Position numbers and translations under genes: made by a program. 64,000 bases of DNA, taken from positions 186,001-250,000 of the forward strand of contig NZ_CP166871.1 of assembly GCF_041379045.1 (NCBI RefSeq), given 5' to 3'. The notes below the pieces were generated by a model that worked only from the letters and a program-made list of their open reading frames with translations, ran no database searches and was not told the origin of the DNA. Position 1 is the stretch's first letter; each line of letters opens with the position of its first letter. Of the stretch, positions 37,563 through 48,000 are shown one piece after another. This stretch comes from Thalassotalea ponticola (GTDB lineage: Bacteria > Pseudomonadota > Gammaproteobacteria > Enterobacterales > Alteromonadaceae).

Positions 37563-39410
37563 TTACCAGTGGTAATTGGCGGTGATCGAAAACTGGTCGC
37601 CGCGTCCTGGTGTGCCCGGAATTTCTTCAAATGATTCATCCCATGCATTATCCACGGCAAAGACAATGTCGAGCGCGTCAAATTGTACTGGTGAATAGGT
37701 GAGGGTGATATGCGTAAACAGGGCACTGTCATCACCATTTCTCAAGGCGTTGTCTTGTTGTTTTCGCCACTCGTTGTCAATGCGCATTTCAAGGCTTTCA
37801 CCAAGCTCCCAAATGGCACCAAGCGTTAGCCGATGAGGTGGATAATTTAACGCGTAAAAGCTGGCGTCGATGCTGTCGTCAAAGTAATTTTCAGATTTGT
37901 CTAAGAAGGTATAACTGACAACAATGTTGGCACTGTCGAACGATTTAATGGCAATAAACTCAACCCCAATGGTTTCGATATCCACTTGGTTTGCCGAACG
38001 CGCCGAGGTTGAATCAAAACTGTAGGTCCAGTCGGTGAGTTGATTATCCCAGCGGTAGAACACGGCAGAGTCAATGCGCCAATCAAGATTTTCTACTGAT
38101 AAGCCCAGCTCTAAATTTTTACTGGTTTCGCGTTGAAGGTCGTAATTACTGCGAAATAGCCCGCCGGTGTCGCTACCACCAATGGCCGAATAACCTGCCA
38201 CTTGTGTAGCTTCAGCATAAGACAAATACAGGTGACGAGTCGAGTTATCAGCATTTACTGTATGCCAAGACAAATCACTGATAAATGAAAAATCGGCGTC
38301 GTCGCGATTGGTATCGTCAAACGCGCCACCTAAGCGAAAGGTCAGACGTTGATTATCCGCTAGGTTTGTTTGGTACTCTGGTACCACACTGACTTTGTAG
38401 TAGTCACGCGAGGTGAAGTTATTTTCCAAGGTGGTTGATTCAATGGAGTCGGCCATCACTTGACTCGAGTAGTTAATCGATAACCCATCATTGACATGGT
38501 GCTCACCGGAAAACGCTAGCGATTTAACGTCGGTTTGGTGAAATGCTTGAAACGCTCGCGGATTTTCTCGTGAGAAAACGTAGTGATCATTGTGTTTGCG
38601 ATAGTACGCCGACAGTTCAAAACTACTGTCAGAGCCGTATTGTTGGCCGTGATTGAGCATCAGTAATCGGGTGCGCAACTGTTCGGTTTCATTGACATTG
38701 TACGGCGTATACATGTTAGGCCAGCCAAAGAATTTTTCTTGGTAGCCAAAAAACAGGTCGGTTTGAGAGTCGCTGTCGCTGTATTGCAGGCGAGCAGAAG
38801 CGCGTTCAAACTGATGATCGCCGTTGTCTATGCTACCGTCACTTTCAGAGCGAGAGTACTCGCCCTCAACACCCCAGCTGCCTTGGGCTGAATTGCTTGG
38901 CCACGTGTACGCGCTATACAGGCGCTGTATGTTAAAGCCATTATTGCCGAAGCCTGCCGATAAGCCGCCACCGGTATTAATCTGTTTCCATTGATACGAC
39001 ACACTACCCACCGAACTGTTAACGCCGTATAAAGCGTTATCGACACCGGTTAAAATTGCCGCAGCGGTTAACATTTCTGGGGCAATCGGGATTTCAGCAA
39101 AATAGTGTCCGGTTTGCGGATCGTACAGTGTTGCGCTGCCTACGCGAAATCCGGTGTTTTCAAAAATACCACCGCGAATGGTCACGTCAGCCTGAGCTTC
39201 TGCCATATTGCGCGACTGTAAATCAACACGAGGGTCATACTCTAAGTTAGAGATCGGAGAGGCAAATGTTCCCACGGGAAGCGTATTGGCGGTTACCTTG
39301 CCTTCAACCGTGATATTTTCAATATTATCAGTGTTTGTTTCGGCATTGGTATCAGCCAAAGAGACCATGGAGATGGCACTTAATACCAAGGTGTTGACAG
39401 CTCGGAGCAT
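37563..39410 (-). CDS. TonB-dependent outer-membrane receptor
   Basis: I choose the ATG at 39410, which is preceded by AGGAAA and followed by a signal peptide; an open frame extends 35 codons further upstream. The 615-residue protein has a TonB-box-like IENITVEGK, a plug domain with ADVTIRGGIFENTGFRVG and a C-terminal beta barrel of aromatic-rich strands ending in W. Its small size and ligand are not enough to name a substrate; vitamin, siderophore or carbohydrate are all possible. Confidence 0.85.
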   Translation of the reverse strand: MLRAVNTLVLSAISMVSLADTNAETNTDNIENITVEGKVTANTLPVGTFASPISNLEYDPRVDLQSRNMAEAQADVTIRGGIFENTGFRVGSATLYDPQTGHYFAEIPIAPEMLTAAAILTGVDNALYGVNSSVGSVSYQWKQINTGGGLSAGFGNNGFNIQRLYSAYTWPSNSAQGSWGVEGEYSRSESDGSIDNGDHQFERASARLQYSDSDSQTDLFFGYQEKFFGWPNMYTPYNVNETEQLRTRLLMLNHGQQYGSDSSFELSAYYRKHNDHYVFSRENPRAFQAFHQTDVKSLAFSGEHHVNDGLSINYSSQVMADSIESTTLENNFTSRDYYKVSVVPEYQTNLADNQRLTFRLGGAFDDTNRDDADFSFISDLSWHTVNADNSTRHLYLSYAEATQVAGYSAIGGSDTGGLFRSNYDLQRETSKNLELGLSVENLDWRIDSAVFYRWDNQLTDWTYSFDSTSARSANQVDIETIGVEFIAIKSFDSANIVVSYTFLDKSENYFDDSIDASFYALNYPPHRLTLGAIWELGESLEMRIDNEWRKQQDNALRNGDDSALFTHITLTYSPVQFDALDIVFAVDNAWDESFEEIPGTPGRGDQFSITANYHW

Positions 39411-39665
39411 TATATTTCCTTTTACACTATTTTTATTTTCAAATTTGCAGTTAGCCGCAGTGGCCGTCTGTATACCATTGCAACAATCGATATACTGAGA
39501 CTTGGCGTGCGACAAAGCGTGGCTGCATTATAGTGATTTGCTATGTCGCGTTAAGGCTTGAGTCGGCAAATGGTTTACCAATGGTTGATTTTTAAGCGGT
39601 GGGGGCGTTATACTAGGTACAGTGTCTTGGTCTAGTATACTGAGAGCCTTGGCGATGACTTGAAT

Positions 39666-41210
39666 CTACACCGAGTATTGCTTGATGGTTTTTCTCACTG
39701 ATGGCAGCATTCGTCGACTAACCGGCACGACTTGCTCGTTGCTCAGGTGCAAATTGTTTCCCCCGTCCGCTGTATTGCTACTCAAACAAGATACCTGTTC
39801 GAGATTAACAATAAACGAGCGGTGCACTTTTAAGAAGGTCGACGGTAGTGCAGTTTCTAATTGCTTAAGCGTACCCGAATACAACACTTGTTTTTGATTT
39901 GACATGTGTACCTGTACGTAGTCGCCAGAGGCTTGGCAATAGGCGATATCTGATGTGCTAATAAAGTGGGTTTTACCACCAACCGAGGCTTCTATTTTGG
40001 TTGGCGTTTGCTGTTCTGCTTGTTGTGCTAAACGATACTCTAACTTAGCAATTAATTGTTGATCTTTGTTGCGTTCCAATTGCAGTAGCGTCAGCTCTTG
40101 GGCGTGTCGGTTAAAGATAAACATCAGTAATACACCAATGATCACAAAGTGGATGATTTCGTGAAAACCCGATGCGCTGTAAACTATGGTCATGGCGATA
40201 ATACTTTGTACAATCAACCATTTGAGTAAATTTTTATCTTTTGACCGGCGCCAGCAAAGCCAAATTTGCACTATGCCCACCAACAGCGGCACAAATATCG
40301 CCAACGTGGTTTTGGTATCGAATCCCGGTATAAATAAAATCGCTAATATTGACGCAAAAGCACCCGTATAAATCCAGTGTAAGGCGTTTTTGGGGTGCGT
40401 TTTAATGGAGCTGTAAGTGAGTAATAACACACCCAGCACAAACGAACACAAGGTGACGACCACTAACCGCACATCGTGATATGGGTAGCGATAATCCAAA
40501 ATTCCCCGGGATAACTCGGTAAACAATTGAATAGCGGCGATAAAACACAGTGCAGTAAACAGTTTAAAGTTTACAATACTCGGTTGTTTAAGGCTCAGCA
40601 TGAGAAAATACACACCACCTAACACAAAGGCCCCAACCAGTACTAATCCCCATGCTGAATAGCGTTGCACAAAGGACTTGGGATCCGCATATCCGCCAAA
40701 ACCGATAAGGTGGATTGGGTGATCGAGCGACACCAGACTTCGATGACCCGACAAATGCATCACCAGTTGATTGTTTTTGGCTTTAATTAGATGTTCAGGA
40801 ATAAAGAAAACGGTGTCCATATGCCCTGATAGTTCATCTTGTTCGCTGTTGGCCGGAGTGCCATTTGTCCCTAACAGCGTATCATTTAGGTAGACGACAC
40901 TGGATGCTTTACCAAACAGGTAAAGTCCGTATGGGGCGGCAAACATTGCGGTTGCTTCGGGCTCGTCAAAGCTAAATTTAATCCAGAGTTCGCGTTGTTG
41001 AGGATCAATGCTGGCAAGTACAGTTTCACCACATTGCGGTTCATTAAACTCGGGTAACTGTTGTTTTGGCTGGTCAAATTCACATACGGTTACGGCTGTA
41101 GAATGAGAAAACGGCACCACCCATTCACTCGCTTTAGCCTCAGTAATGCTTGCGGCAAGAATAAGGGTAAAAAATAAAAATGTGATATATTTCAACTTTA
41201 TGAGTGACAT
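39666..41210 (-). CDS. Membrane-tethered LytTR transcription regulator
   Basis: The 514-residue protein has a signal peptide, a periplasmic beta-rich sensor (about residues 25-170), seven or eight membrane helices (about 175-380), a short coiled coil and a C-terminal LytTR DNA-binding domain (about 405-512) with the hallmarks DIAYCQASGDYVQVH and FLKVHRSFIVN. There is no receiver domain, so it is a one-component membrane regulator. It is divergent from an S33 peptidase gene, and paired LytTR-type sites lie between them, so it probably controls that gene and itself. Confidence 0.85.
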   Translation of the reverse strand: MSLIKLKYITFLFFTLILAASITEAKASEWVVPFSHSTAVTVCEFDQPKQQLPEFNEPQCGETVLASIDPQQRELWIKFSFDEPEATAMFAAPYGLYLFGKASSVVYLNDTLLGTNGTPANSEQDELSGHMDTVFFIPEHLIKAKNNQLVMHLSGHRSLVSLDHPIHLIGFGGYADPKSFVQRYSAWGLVLVGAFVLGGVYFLMLSLKQPSIVNFKLFTALCFIAAIQLFTELSRGILDYRYPYHDVRLVVVTLCSFVLGVLLLTYSSIKTHPKNALHWIYTGAFASILAILFIPGFDTKTTLAIFVPLLVGIVQIWLCWRRSKDKNLLKWLIVQSIIAMTIVYSASGFHEIIHFVIIGVLLMFIFNRHAQELTLLQLERNKDQQLIAKLEYRLAQQAEQQTPTKIEASVGGKTHFISTSDIAYCQASGDYVQVHMSNQKQVLYSGTLKQLETALPSTFLKVHRSFIVNLEQVSCLSSNTADGGNNLHLSNEQVVPVSRRMLPSVRKTIKQYSV

Positions 41211-41219
41211 ATTTTGGCC

Positions 41220-41252
41220 AACCGTTTACCGAAAATACCATACCGTTTGTCC
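41220..41252. promoter_or_regulatory. Paired direct repeats, candidate LytTR operator
   Basis: AACCGTTTACC (41220-41230) and TACCGTTTGTCC (41241-41252) are direct repeats offset by 21 bases, two helical turns. This is the usual arrangement for LytTR dimers, and the core CCGTTTGTC resembles the AlgR site CCGTTCGTC. The pair starts 10 bases upstream of the LytTR gene and lies about 93-125 bases upstream of the peptidase start. Confidence 0.65.
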
Positions 41253-41344
41253 ATTCACCACGATTTTATTGGCCTTTGACCGAATAAAACTCGCATTGCT
41301 CAGAGCTTAGCCTTTTAATGAACACAAATTGAAAGGAGACGCAT

Positions 41345-42802
41345 ATGAAACTTAAATTATTACCACTTACTGCCTTAACCTTAACGTTATCGTTACTGCC
41401 ACAGGTACACGCAACGCCGTATAAAAATGAAACACCGATAACATTTAAAGCTCATAGTGGTGAGACCACAGACGCTTATGAAGGCCATTTTTTTGTACCT
41501 GAAAATCGCGCAAAGCCAAATTCGCGTTTGATTCGGGTTGACTATGTTCGCTTTCCTGCACTGAATGAAGCGAAGGGTTATCCCACCGTGTATTTGTCTG
41601 GTGGTCCTGGCGGTTCAGGTATTGGTACCGCACAAGCACGCCGCTACCCAATGTTTCAGGCAATGCGCGAGTTTGGTGACGTAATCGCTCTCGATCAAAG
41701 AGGCACTGGCCGCTCACAACGAGCGCCTAGATGTGAATCGAATTATCGCGTGCCATTGGACAAGGTGGTTAGCCAACAACAGATTGTCGAAAGTTACCGC
41801 AATGCGGCCGAGCAATGTTTTGCAAACTGGCAGGAGCAAGGTTGGGATATTCATGGTTACACCACCGAGCAAAACGCATTAGATCTTGAATCGCTGCGTC
41901 AACATCTCAACGCCAAAAAAGTGAATTTGTGGGGCATTTCATATGGCTCTCATTTAGCCATGGCGGCGATGCGAAATATTCCTGATGCACTCAATAAAGT
42001 GATAATAGCCAGTGCCGAGGGATTGGATCAAACGGTTAAACTACCGGCGCAAACAAATCAATATTTTCAGTCTGTACAGTCGATCATTGACCAACAGCCG
42101 CTGGGTAAAGACGTTACCGATTTACCCCAACTTATGCGTTCGGTACACGAGAAACTGTTAAAGCAGCCGATTGCCCTGTCTGTTACAACGCAACAGGGCG
42201 GCGAGTTGTCGATATTATTTCAACCTCACCACATACAAATGCTTGCCAGCATGATGATCGCTGATCCGAATCAGTACGTGGCGATGCTCGTGCAAATGTA
42301 TCGCGAGCTTGATCAAGGTAAAACGACCGTGATCGAGTACATTCTGCAACAAGGTGTGTTTAACAACCAACCCATTGGTTTTGATTTAATGCCTCTGGCG
42401 ATGGATGTGGCATCGGGTATGTCACCGGCGCGTGCAACACAAGTTGATGAACAGCTAAAAAGCGCATTATTGGGGCAATGGTTAAACTTCCCAATGCCAG
42501 CGCTTAATCGCATCGATACGGATTTAGATTTAGGTGACGATTTTAGAGCGCCGTTGACGTCAAACGTGCCCACCTTGTTGTTTACTGGCACGCTTGATGG
42601 TCGCACCTACCCACAAGAACAAACCGAGGCGGTAGCTGGGTTGAGTCAATTAACCCAAATCACGGTAAAGCACGCAGGACATAACTTGTATATGTCATCT
42701 CCTGAGGTGTTTGAGCGAATGCGCGCATTTATGCTAGACAAACCCGTTGACCAAACGGCTATTGAACTGCCGTTACCGGATTTGGCGTTCAAACCTCAGT
42801 AA
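41345..42802 (+). CDS. Secreted S33-family alpha/beta-hydrolase (prolyl aminopeptidase-like)
   Basis: The 485-residue protein has a signal peptide ending PQVHA, the oxyanion segment YLSGGPGGSG, LDQRGTGRS, the nucleophile Ser in WGISYGSHLAM, and the catalytic His in KHAGHNLYMSS. The layout fits tripeptidyl aminopeptidases and proline iminopeptidase relatives of the S33 family, acting outside the cytoplasm on peptides. A good GGAG ribosome site precedes the ATG. It is probably regulated by the divergent LytTR protein. Confidence 0.87.
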   Translation: MKLKLLPLTALTLTLSLLPQVHATPYKNETPITFKAHSGETTDAYEGHFFVPENRAKPNSRLIRVDYVRFPALNEAKGYPTVYLSGGPGGSGIGTAQARRYPMFQAMREFGDVIALDQRGTGRSQRAPRCESNYRVPLDKVVSQQQIVESYRNAAEQCFANWQEQGWDIHGYTTEQNALDLESLRQHLNAKKVNLWGISYGSHLAMAAMRNIPDALNKVIIASAEGLDQTVKLPAQTNQYFQSVQSIIDQQPLGKDVTDLPQLMRSVHEKLLKQPIALSVTTQQGGELSILFQPHHIQMLASMMIADPNQYVAMLVQMYRELDQGKTTVIEYILQQGVFNNQPIGFDLMPLAMDVASGMSPARATQVDEQLKSALLGQWLNFPMPALNRIDTDLDLGDDFRAPLTSNVPTLLFTGTLDGRTYPQEQTEAVAGLSQLTQITVKHAGHNLYMSSPEVFERMRAFMLDKPVDQTAIELPLPDLAFKPQ

Positions 42803-42819
42803 GCGCAATGAGTTTATAA

Positions 42820-42855
42820 AAGTAGCCTTTTATCCTGCTGGGTAAAAGGCTACTT
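42820..42855 (+). terminator. Terminator after the S33 peptidase gene
   Basis: A perfect 13-pair stem (AAGTAGCCTTTTA with TAAAAGGCTACTT) with a 10-base loop lies 18 bases after the peptidase stop. The T tail is short on the plus strand. Confidence 0.8.
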
Positions 42856-42878
42856 ATTTGCGTTGATTGATGTAGCCA

Positions 42879-43202
42879 TTGCAGTGGTGCTTACTCCAGT
42901 GTACCGAGGAGAAAGAGCCAAAATTTTTTAATAATGTATTATCTAATATTGTGCATTATTGCTCTGGTACGTGTGTTGCTATTTCTGTATCACCAACAAA
43001 AATTCACTTCGTTAATTCCTTTTCCCATGTGGCCCCTAAAATGCCACTGAACAGCGGCGCAAAGAGTAACCACAGCCAAGGCATTGGCGATGGGTTAAAC
43101 CTGATTAAGCGAGTTGCTGAACTTTGTGGTTGGTCAGTTAATGTGGCTACTACAAATGATGAATTTCATTTGTCGATTCAGATAACCGCAGATGAGATTT
43201 GA
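42879..43202 (+). pseudogene. Remnant of a sensor histidine kinase (HATPase domain only)
   Basis: The 107-codon frame reads FFNNVLSNIVHYCSGT, which matches an N-box, followed by strand-like sequence with FVNSFS, and GIGDGLNLIKRVAELCGW, which matches the G2 box of histidine kinases with an inserted or altered Asp. There is no sensor, membrane segment, H-box or receiver gene next to it, and the G1 box is not visible. I read this as the C-terminal end of a kinase whose front part is lost. A short functional anti-sigma-type ATPase is less likely. Confidence 0.55.
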
Positions 43203-43266
43203 ACTAACGAAATAGGCCACATACCAGCAAGCCTGTAACGATTCTAATTACTAGCGGTAGTTATTT

Positions 43267-43848
43267 TCACTGTGTATGGTTAAGCGCACGCAGTGCTTTT
43301 TTGCCTTTTTGAACCTTCCAATAGCCGTAGTAAAACATCAAACTTATCCAAGTGACGCTCCAACACACTACGTACAGCCACTGTTTACTTGACGTGATCA
43401 ACGGCTCAGCGGAGAACCACTGTTCAATGACAAATACCAAAAGCATCGATGCTGTGACAATGAGATTGGCTAAATTAAACAGTTTGCCGACTTTTATGTC
43501 GCTGTTGGCACGAGCGATGAGATAATGGTGATACGCGTTGGTGTCGGCGGTTAACGCCTGTTCACTGCGTTTGCGAATATTAAAAAATTGCCAGCCTAAC
43601 CAAACGCCAAATACACACGCGATAGCTAACCACGCTAACACTACCGCAGAGGCACCGCGTTGCCACATAATAATAAACATGCCAACTAAGACTAAATTAC
43701 CTAACAAATCGGCAGCAAAAATAAGCGCATTGTTGCGTTTGGCTTTTTTGCCAATGCGTTCTAATTGGTTAGCAGTTGGGCCATTATCAGGCTCTATTGA
43801 ACGCCAAATATCTGCTAAATTTAGTTGCGATTTATCGTCATTGTTCAT
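43267..43848 (-). CDS. Four-helix membrane protein paired with a sigma factor
   Basis: The 193-residue protein has a polar N-terminus of about 40 residues, two membrane helices, a charged loop (about 90-115), two more helices and a basic tail. Its start overlaps the end of the sigma-factor gene by 11 bases. This position and the soluble N-terminal segment are what one expects of an anti-sigma or sensory partner, but no zinc-anti-sigma motif (HxxxCxxC) is present. Function is inferred from context only. Confidence 0.72.
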   Translation of the reverse strand: MNNDDKSQLNLADIWRSIEPDNGPTANQLERIGKKAKRNNALIFAADLLGNLVLVGMFIIMWQRGASAVVLAWLAIACVFGVWLGWQFFNIRKRSEQALTADTNAYHHYLIARANSDIKVGKLFNLANLIVTASMLLVFVIEQWFSAEPLITSSKQWLYVVCWSVTWISLMFYYGYWKVQKGKKALRALNHTQ

Positions 43849-44311
43849 TTAAACTCACCTGTAATTTTTGCTTACCGCGATTGATAAGGGCGCCGACATT
43901 ACTCGCACTTAAACCGGTAATTTCTGCGATTTGCTGATAACTAAACCCTTCGAATAATAGGCTTATTACTTGTTTTTGATTTAACGATAGCGAGCGCATG
44001 GCATTGATCAGTGCTTGTTGTTGTCGGCTCTCACTCCCAGTTACTTGAGAAACTGAAATGCCATCGGTGTCCATATCTATCGTGGGCACTTTTTTCACCT
44101 GATAGCTCACGTGATTAACCGCTTGGTTATGAGCAATGCGATAGACAAAGGCTTTTACTGCCGATTCATCGCGACAATGAGGCAGGGCTCGCCAAATTGC
44201 CAAGCCAATTTCTTGCATTAACTCTTGCTGTTCTTCAGGATTCGCCTCATAACTGCGTACCAGCCGGCTAATACCTGTTTGGTGCTCCTGCCAAAGCGAT
44301 TTGAAATCCAA
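43838..44311 (-). CDS. ECF-type RNA polymerase sigma factor
   Basis: The 157-residue protein has sigma region 2 with QELMQEIGLAIWRALPHC and YRIAHNQAVNH, and region 4 with FEGFSYQQIAEITGLSASNV as the helix-turn-helix (key part YQQIAEITGLS). The start is TTG at 44311, preceded by AGGA at 7 bases spacing; I find no better ATG. It lies between a 46-residue membrane peptide gene and a four-helix membrane protein gene, with which it is coupled. Confidence 0.85.
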   Translation of the reverse strand: MDFKSLWQEHQTGISRLVRSYEANPEEQQELMQEIGLAIWRALPHCRDESAVKAFVYRIAHNQAVNHVSYQVKKVPTIDMDTDGISVSQVTGSESRQQQALINAMRSLSLNQKQVISLLFEGFSYQQIAEITGLSASNVGALINRGKQKLQVSLNEQ

Positions 44312-44320
44312 GGTAATGTC

Positions 44321-44461
44321 CTATCCCGCTAACTTACTTGCAAACAACAATGCAACCACCACTAAGATAACTTCTAACGCAATATAAGCGCCCCCTAATT
44401 GCACCAGACGTTTGGTCCAAGGGCTTGATTTTAATTTCAATTTTATTTGTTCTAGGCTCAT
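44321..44461 (-). CDS. 46-residue membrane peptide at the head of the sigma operon
   Basis: The reverse strand from ATG 44461 to TAG 44321 encodes 46 residues. Residues 1-20 are basic and amphipathic (Lys-rich, with SSPWTKRLV); residues 21-42 are a strong hydrophobic helix (GGAYIALEVILVVVALLF). A GGAGAG ribosome site lies 8 bases before the ATG, and the stop is 9 bases before the sigma start, so cotranslation is likely. Both the good ribosome site and the tight spacing argue that it is real. Role unknown; a regulator of the sigma factor or its partner is possible. Confidence 0.72.
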   Translation of the reverse strand: MSLEQIKLKLKSSPWTKRLVQLGGAYIALEVILVVVALLFASKLAG

Positions 44462-44617
44462 GGTGACTCTCCAAGTTAACGTATCACCTATTAAGTCTTC
44501 AATAATTTTTATTTATTACACTGTAATAAAATTTTTATTTTCAAGACTAGATAATTAACACCATTAGTGAGCACCGCTACCGAGTGTACTCAGCAACACA
44601 TTACTTAGGAGTTAGTT

Positions 44618-44851
44618 ATGTTAGAAAAAATTATCTTAATAACAGTATTAACCGCGTTTATTCTGGTTTTAGCCTACGTCGATAAAAAGTATCAGTTAGG
44701 CTTAACTGACGACACTGCATCAACCGACCACAAAAAGCCATCAACACACGACACTAAGCAACTGCAAAAACGCATTGAAGTACTAGAAAAAATTGTTACC
44801 GAGCCCAGCTATGAATTAAACCAAGAGCTTGAAAAGATGGCGAAGCGTTAG
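44618..44851 (+). CDS. Small membrane protein with coiled coil, PspB-like
   Basis: The 77-residue protein has one N-terminal membrane helix (about residues 5-22), a polar linker and a C-terminal coiled coil with LQKRIEVLEKIVTEPSYELN. This build resembles PspB, which also ends with an RIxxLExI segment. AGGAG lies before the ATG at proper spacing. It is divergent from the sigma operon by 156 bases and might be one of its targets; this is inference. Confidence 0.7.
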   Translation: MLEKIILITVLTAFILVLAYVDKKYQLGLTDDTASTDHKKPSTHDTKQLQKRIEVLEKIVTEPSYELNQELEKMAKR

Positions 44852-45063
44852 GGGATTTTTTACCTACGCTTTGCGTGATTGAAGAGAGTTTTTTAATAGG
44901 AAGTAAATTAACAAGCGATATAAGCTAACGAAGTGTTACAACGTCAGCCTAATGAATTTTTTATGATCCTAAGCTAGTTACTTTACGATTGCAGAGTAAC
45001 CGCTTGAATATAAATCAATACCCTGTAACTATAGCTATCTAAGAAGGAACTAGGCAAGAGCGC

Positions 45064-48000
45064 ATGAATCAAACAGGAATTTACGAGCAACTCATTACTA
45101 ACTTAATATCTGGTCAATTAAACCGTGATAAATTTTATGTTGGCGATAAGGTACTCGAGCAAGCCGATGCAGCTGTTTGGTTATCTCGCTTTTTGTCGAG
45201 AGTGATTGAGTATGCAGTTAACTGCCTACCTTCCGGTGATGATCAGCTTCAGCGCCAGATTGAGTTATCTAACGAGCTTATTCTGTGGCTTAAAGACAAA
45301 CTTCAGGGCGACGACTTTTTTGATGAGAACTTGCTTGAAGGGCAGGGAAAAATACTCACTGCACTTTACGAATTGGAAAATCCAGTAGCTTCAGACTTAA
45401 AAAAGTACGTTGAAGGTATATTTCCGCTAACTGGCCTCACGCAAAGTGAACTGTTCTGTGGTAGCAATGCTGGTTTGTCGCTAGAGAGTGAGTTAAAACG
45501 AGAGATCTTATCGTCCGACACAATTTATTGGCTGGTGTCATTTATTAAGTGGGCGGGTATTCGAATTTTTCGTAACGAACTTGAAGAGTTTACACGAAGT
45601 GGGCGGAAATTAAAGGTAATCACGACTTCCTATATGGGAGCAACAGATGCCAAAGCGGTGGAGTTTTTAGCATCATTACCTAATACAGAAGTTAAGCTTA
45701 GTTACAATACTCAGCGCGAGCGTTTGCATGCTAAAAGCTATTTGTTTTTGCGTAATACCGGCTTTAATACGGGTTACATTGGTTCATCAAACTTATCTCA
45801 TTCTGCTTTAACTAGTGGCCTAGAGTGGAATCTAAAAATAACGTCCCAGGAAATTCCACATATTATTGACCGTTCTATCAATACATTTGAGGCATATTGG
45901 AACTCAACTGAATTCGAAGTATTTGACGGCAAATTAGCAGCGAAAGAAAAGTTAACAACAGCACTAAAGCAAGCGCGGATTGGTGACGGCGGAAATGAAT
46001 CATCGGTGCATTATTTTGAAATTAAGCCATTTACTCATCAAAAAGAGATCCTCGAGCAGCTTGAAGTCGAGCGGTCGTTACATAAGCGATATAAGAATCT
46101 CGTGGTCGCGGCTACGGGAACAGGTAAAACGTTAATATCGGCTTTCGATTTTGCTCGTTTCTTAAAGTTGAAGCCGAACGCTAAATTTTTATTTGTGGCC
46201 CATCGCTTAGAGATCTTAAAGCAAGCTCGATTAGCATATCGCGGCGTGTTAAAAAATGCAGATTTTGGTGACTTGTGGGTAGGCAAGTACAAACCTGAGC
46301 GTTATGAACAATTGTTTGCGTCTGTACAAACGCTAAATAACCAATTATCCGATCTAAACTTATCTGCGGATTATTATGACTATATAGTCATAGATGAAGT
46401 GCATCATGTAGCCGCCAGTTCTTACCGCAGTATTTTAGCTCGATTTGAACCGCAAATTTTACTTGGTTTAACGGCCACACCAGAAAGGCATGATGGATCT
46501 AACATTCTTGATGACTTTTGCGGTGTTATTGCGGCAGAGATAAGATTACCTGAAGCAATCAATCGTCGTCATTTATGCCCGTTTCAGTATTTTGGTATCG
46601 ATGATGATACAGATCTTCGCAATATCAGTTGGAGTCGAGGTCGCTACGACATAGCGCAGCTTACCAATCTTTACACGCATAACCAGCAGCGAGTTAACAA
46701 AATATACCAAACCCTACAGGAACTCATAACCTCAATAAGTAACATGCGAGCGCTGGCGTTTTGTGTCAGCAAAGAACATGCTGAATATATGCGTAAACAA
46801 TTCATGCTCAAAGGTGTTAAATGTGATTCTTTAACGAGTGACAATAGCCAAGACAGAGGGCAAAAGCAGCAGGCTCTTAGAAGTGGCGAAATAAACATCT
46901 TGTTTGTTGTCGATATTTTTAATGAGGGTGTGGACATTCCTGAGGTAGATACACTGCTGTTTTTGCGCCCAACAGAAAGCCTTACCATATTTTTGCAGCA
47001 ACTGGGACGAGGCTTGCGCTTAGCTGATGATAAAGAAATTTGCACGGTATTTGATTTTGTTGGCAATGCTAATGCCGATTATGACTTTGCACATAAGTTT
47101 CGAGCGCTGGTGGGTAAAACCGATGGCGCTATCAGTGATGAAATCAAAAATGGATTTCCTCATGCACCGCTAGGCTGTCGAATTGAGTTGTCAAAACAAA
47201 CTCAAGACGTTGTGCTGCGAAACATCAGAAATGCAACCTTGAGTAGGCAACGTTTAGTTGGGTTAGCACGATCATTTTCACGAGATTCAACACTGGATTT
47301 TAACTTGGCTAATTTCATTAAAGTATATCCACAGGTTGAAATAGAAGCTTTGTATAAAAGGCTAAGCTGGACTGAGCTTTGTTTAGAAGCTGGTTTGCTA
47401 AATGAGGCAGAGCCTGAAATTATTCGTCACTTCGCTCGAATGGTAAAGACACGGTTATTAGTGTGCGATGATCATGAGTACCTAATAAGTCTGCATAGTT
47501 TTGCTACTGTAGGTACGATAGCTTCTGAGTTGCATCAATTAATGTTGCATTATGACTTCTGGCAACAGTCGGGTAAAAAACTCGGTTTTGAGGATGTGAA
47601 CGACAGTTTGAATAAACTAGAACATTCGTGGCTAAAAGCTGAGTTAGCGAGCTTAGCGTCAGTATTAATAGATCGCATTCATCATAAACAAGAAAGCATG
47701 CCTTTAATGAAGGAACATTCCATCAAGCTTCATGCTCGTTACGCTCGTGAGCAAATTTTAGTTGGATTTGGTGCTACTACTTTTGACACACAACCTAGTT
47801 CAAGGGAAGGGGTATATAACATCAAAGATCAGAATATTGAGTTGATGTTTGTTACCTTAAATAAAAACGATAAGCAGTTTTCACCAACAACCATGTATCA
47901 CGACTACGCTATTAACGAGCGTCTGTTTCATTGGCAAAGTCAAAACTCGACCAGACCTGATCGCGGCAAAGGTTTAGAGTACATTACACATAAAGAAAAT

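Noticed and set aside
41445..41717. Minus-strand open frame inside the S33 peptidase gene
   Set aside because: It is the antisense shadow of a clear peptidase with intact catalytic motifs.
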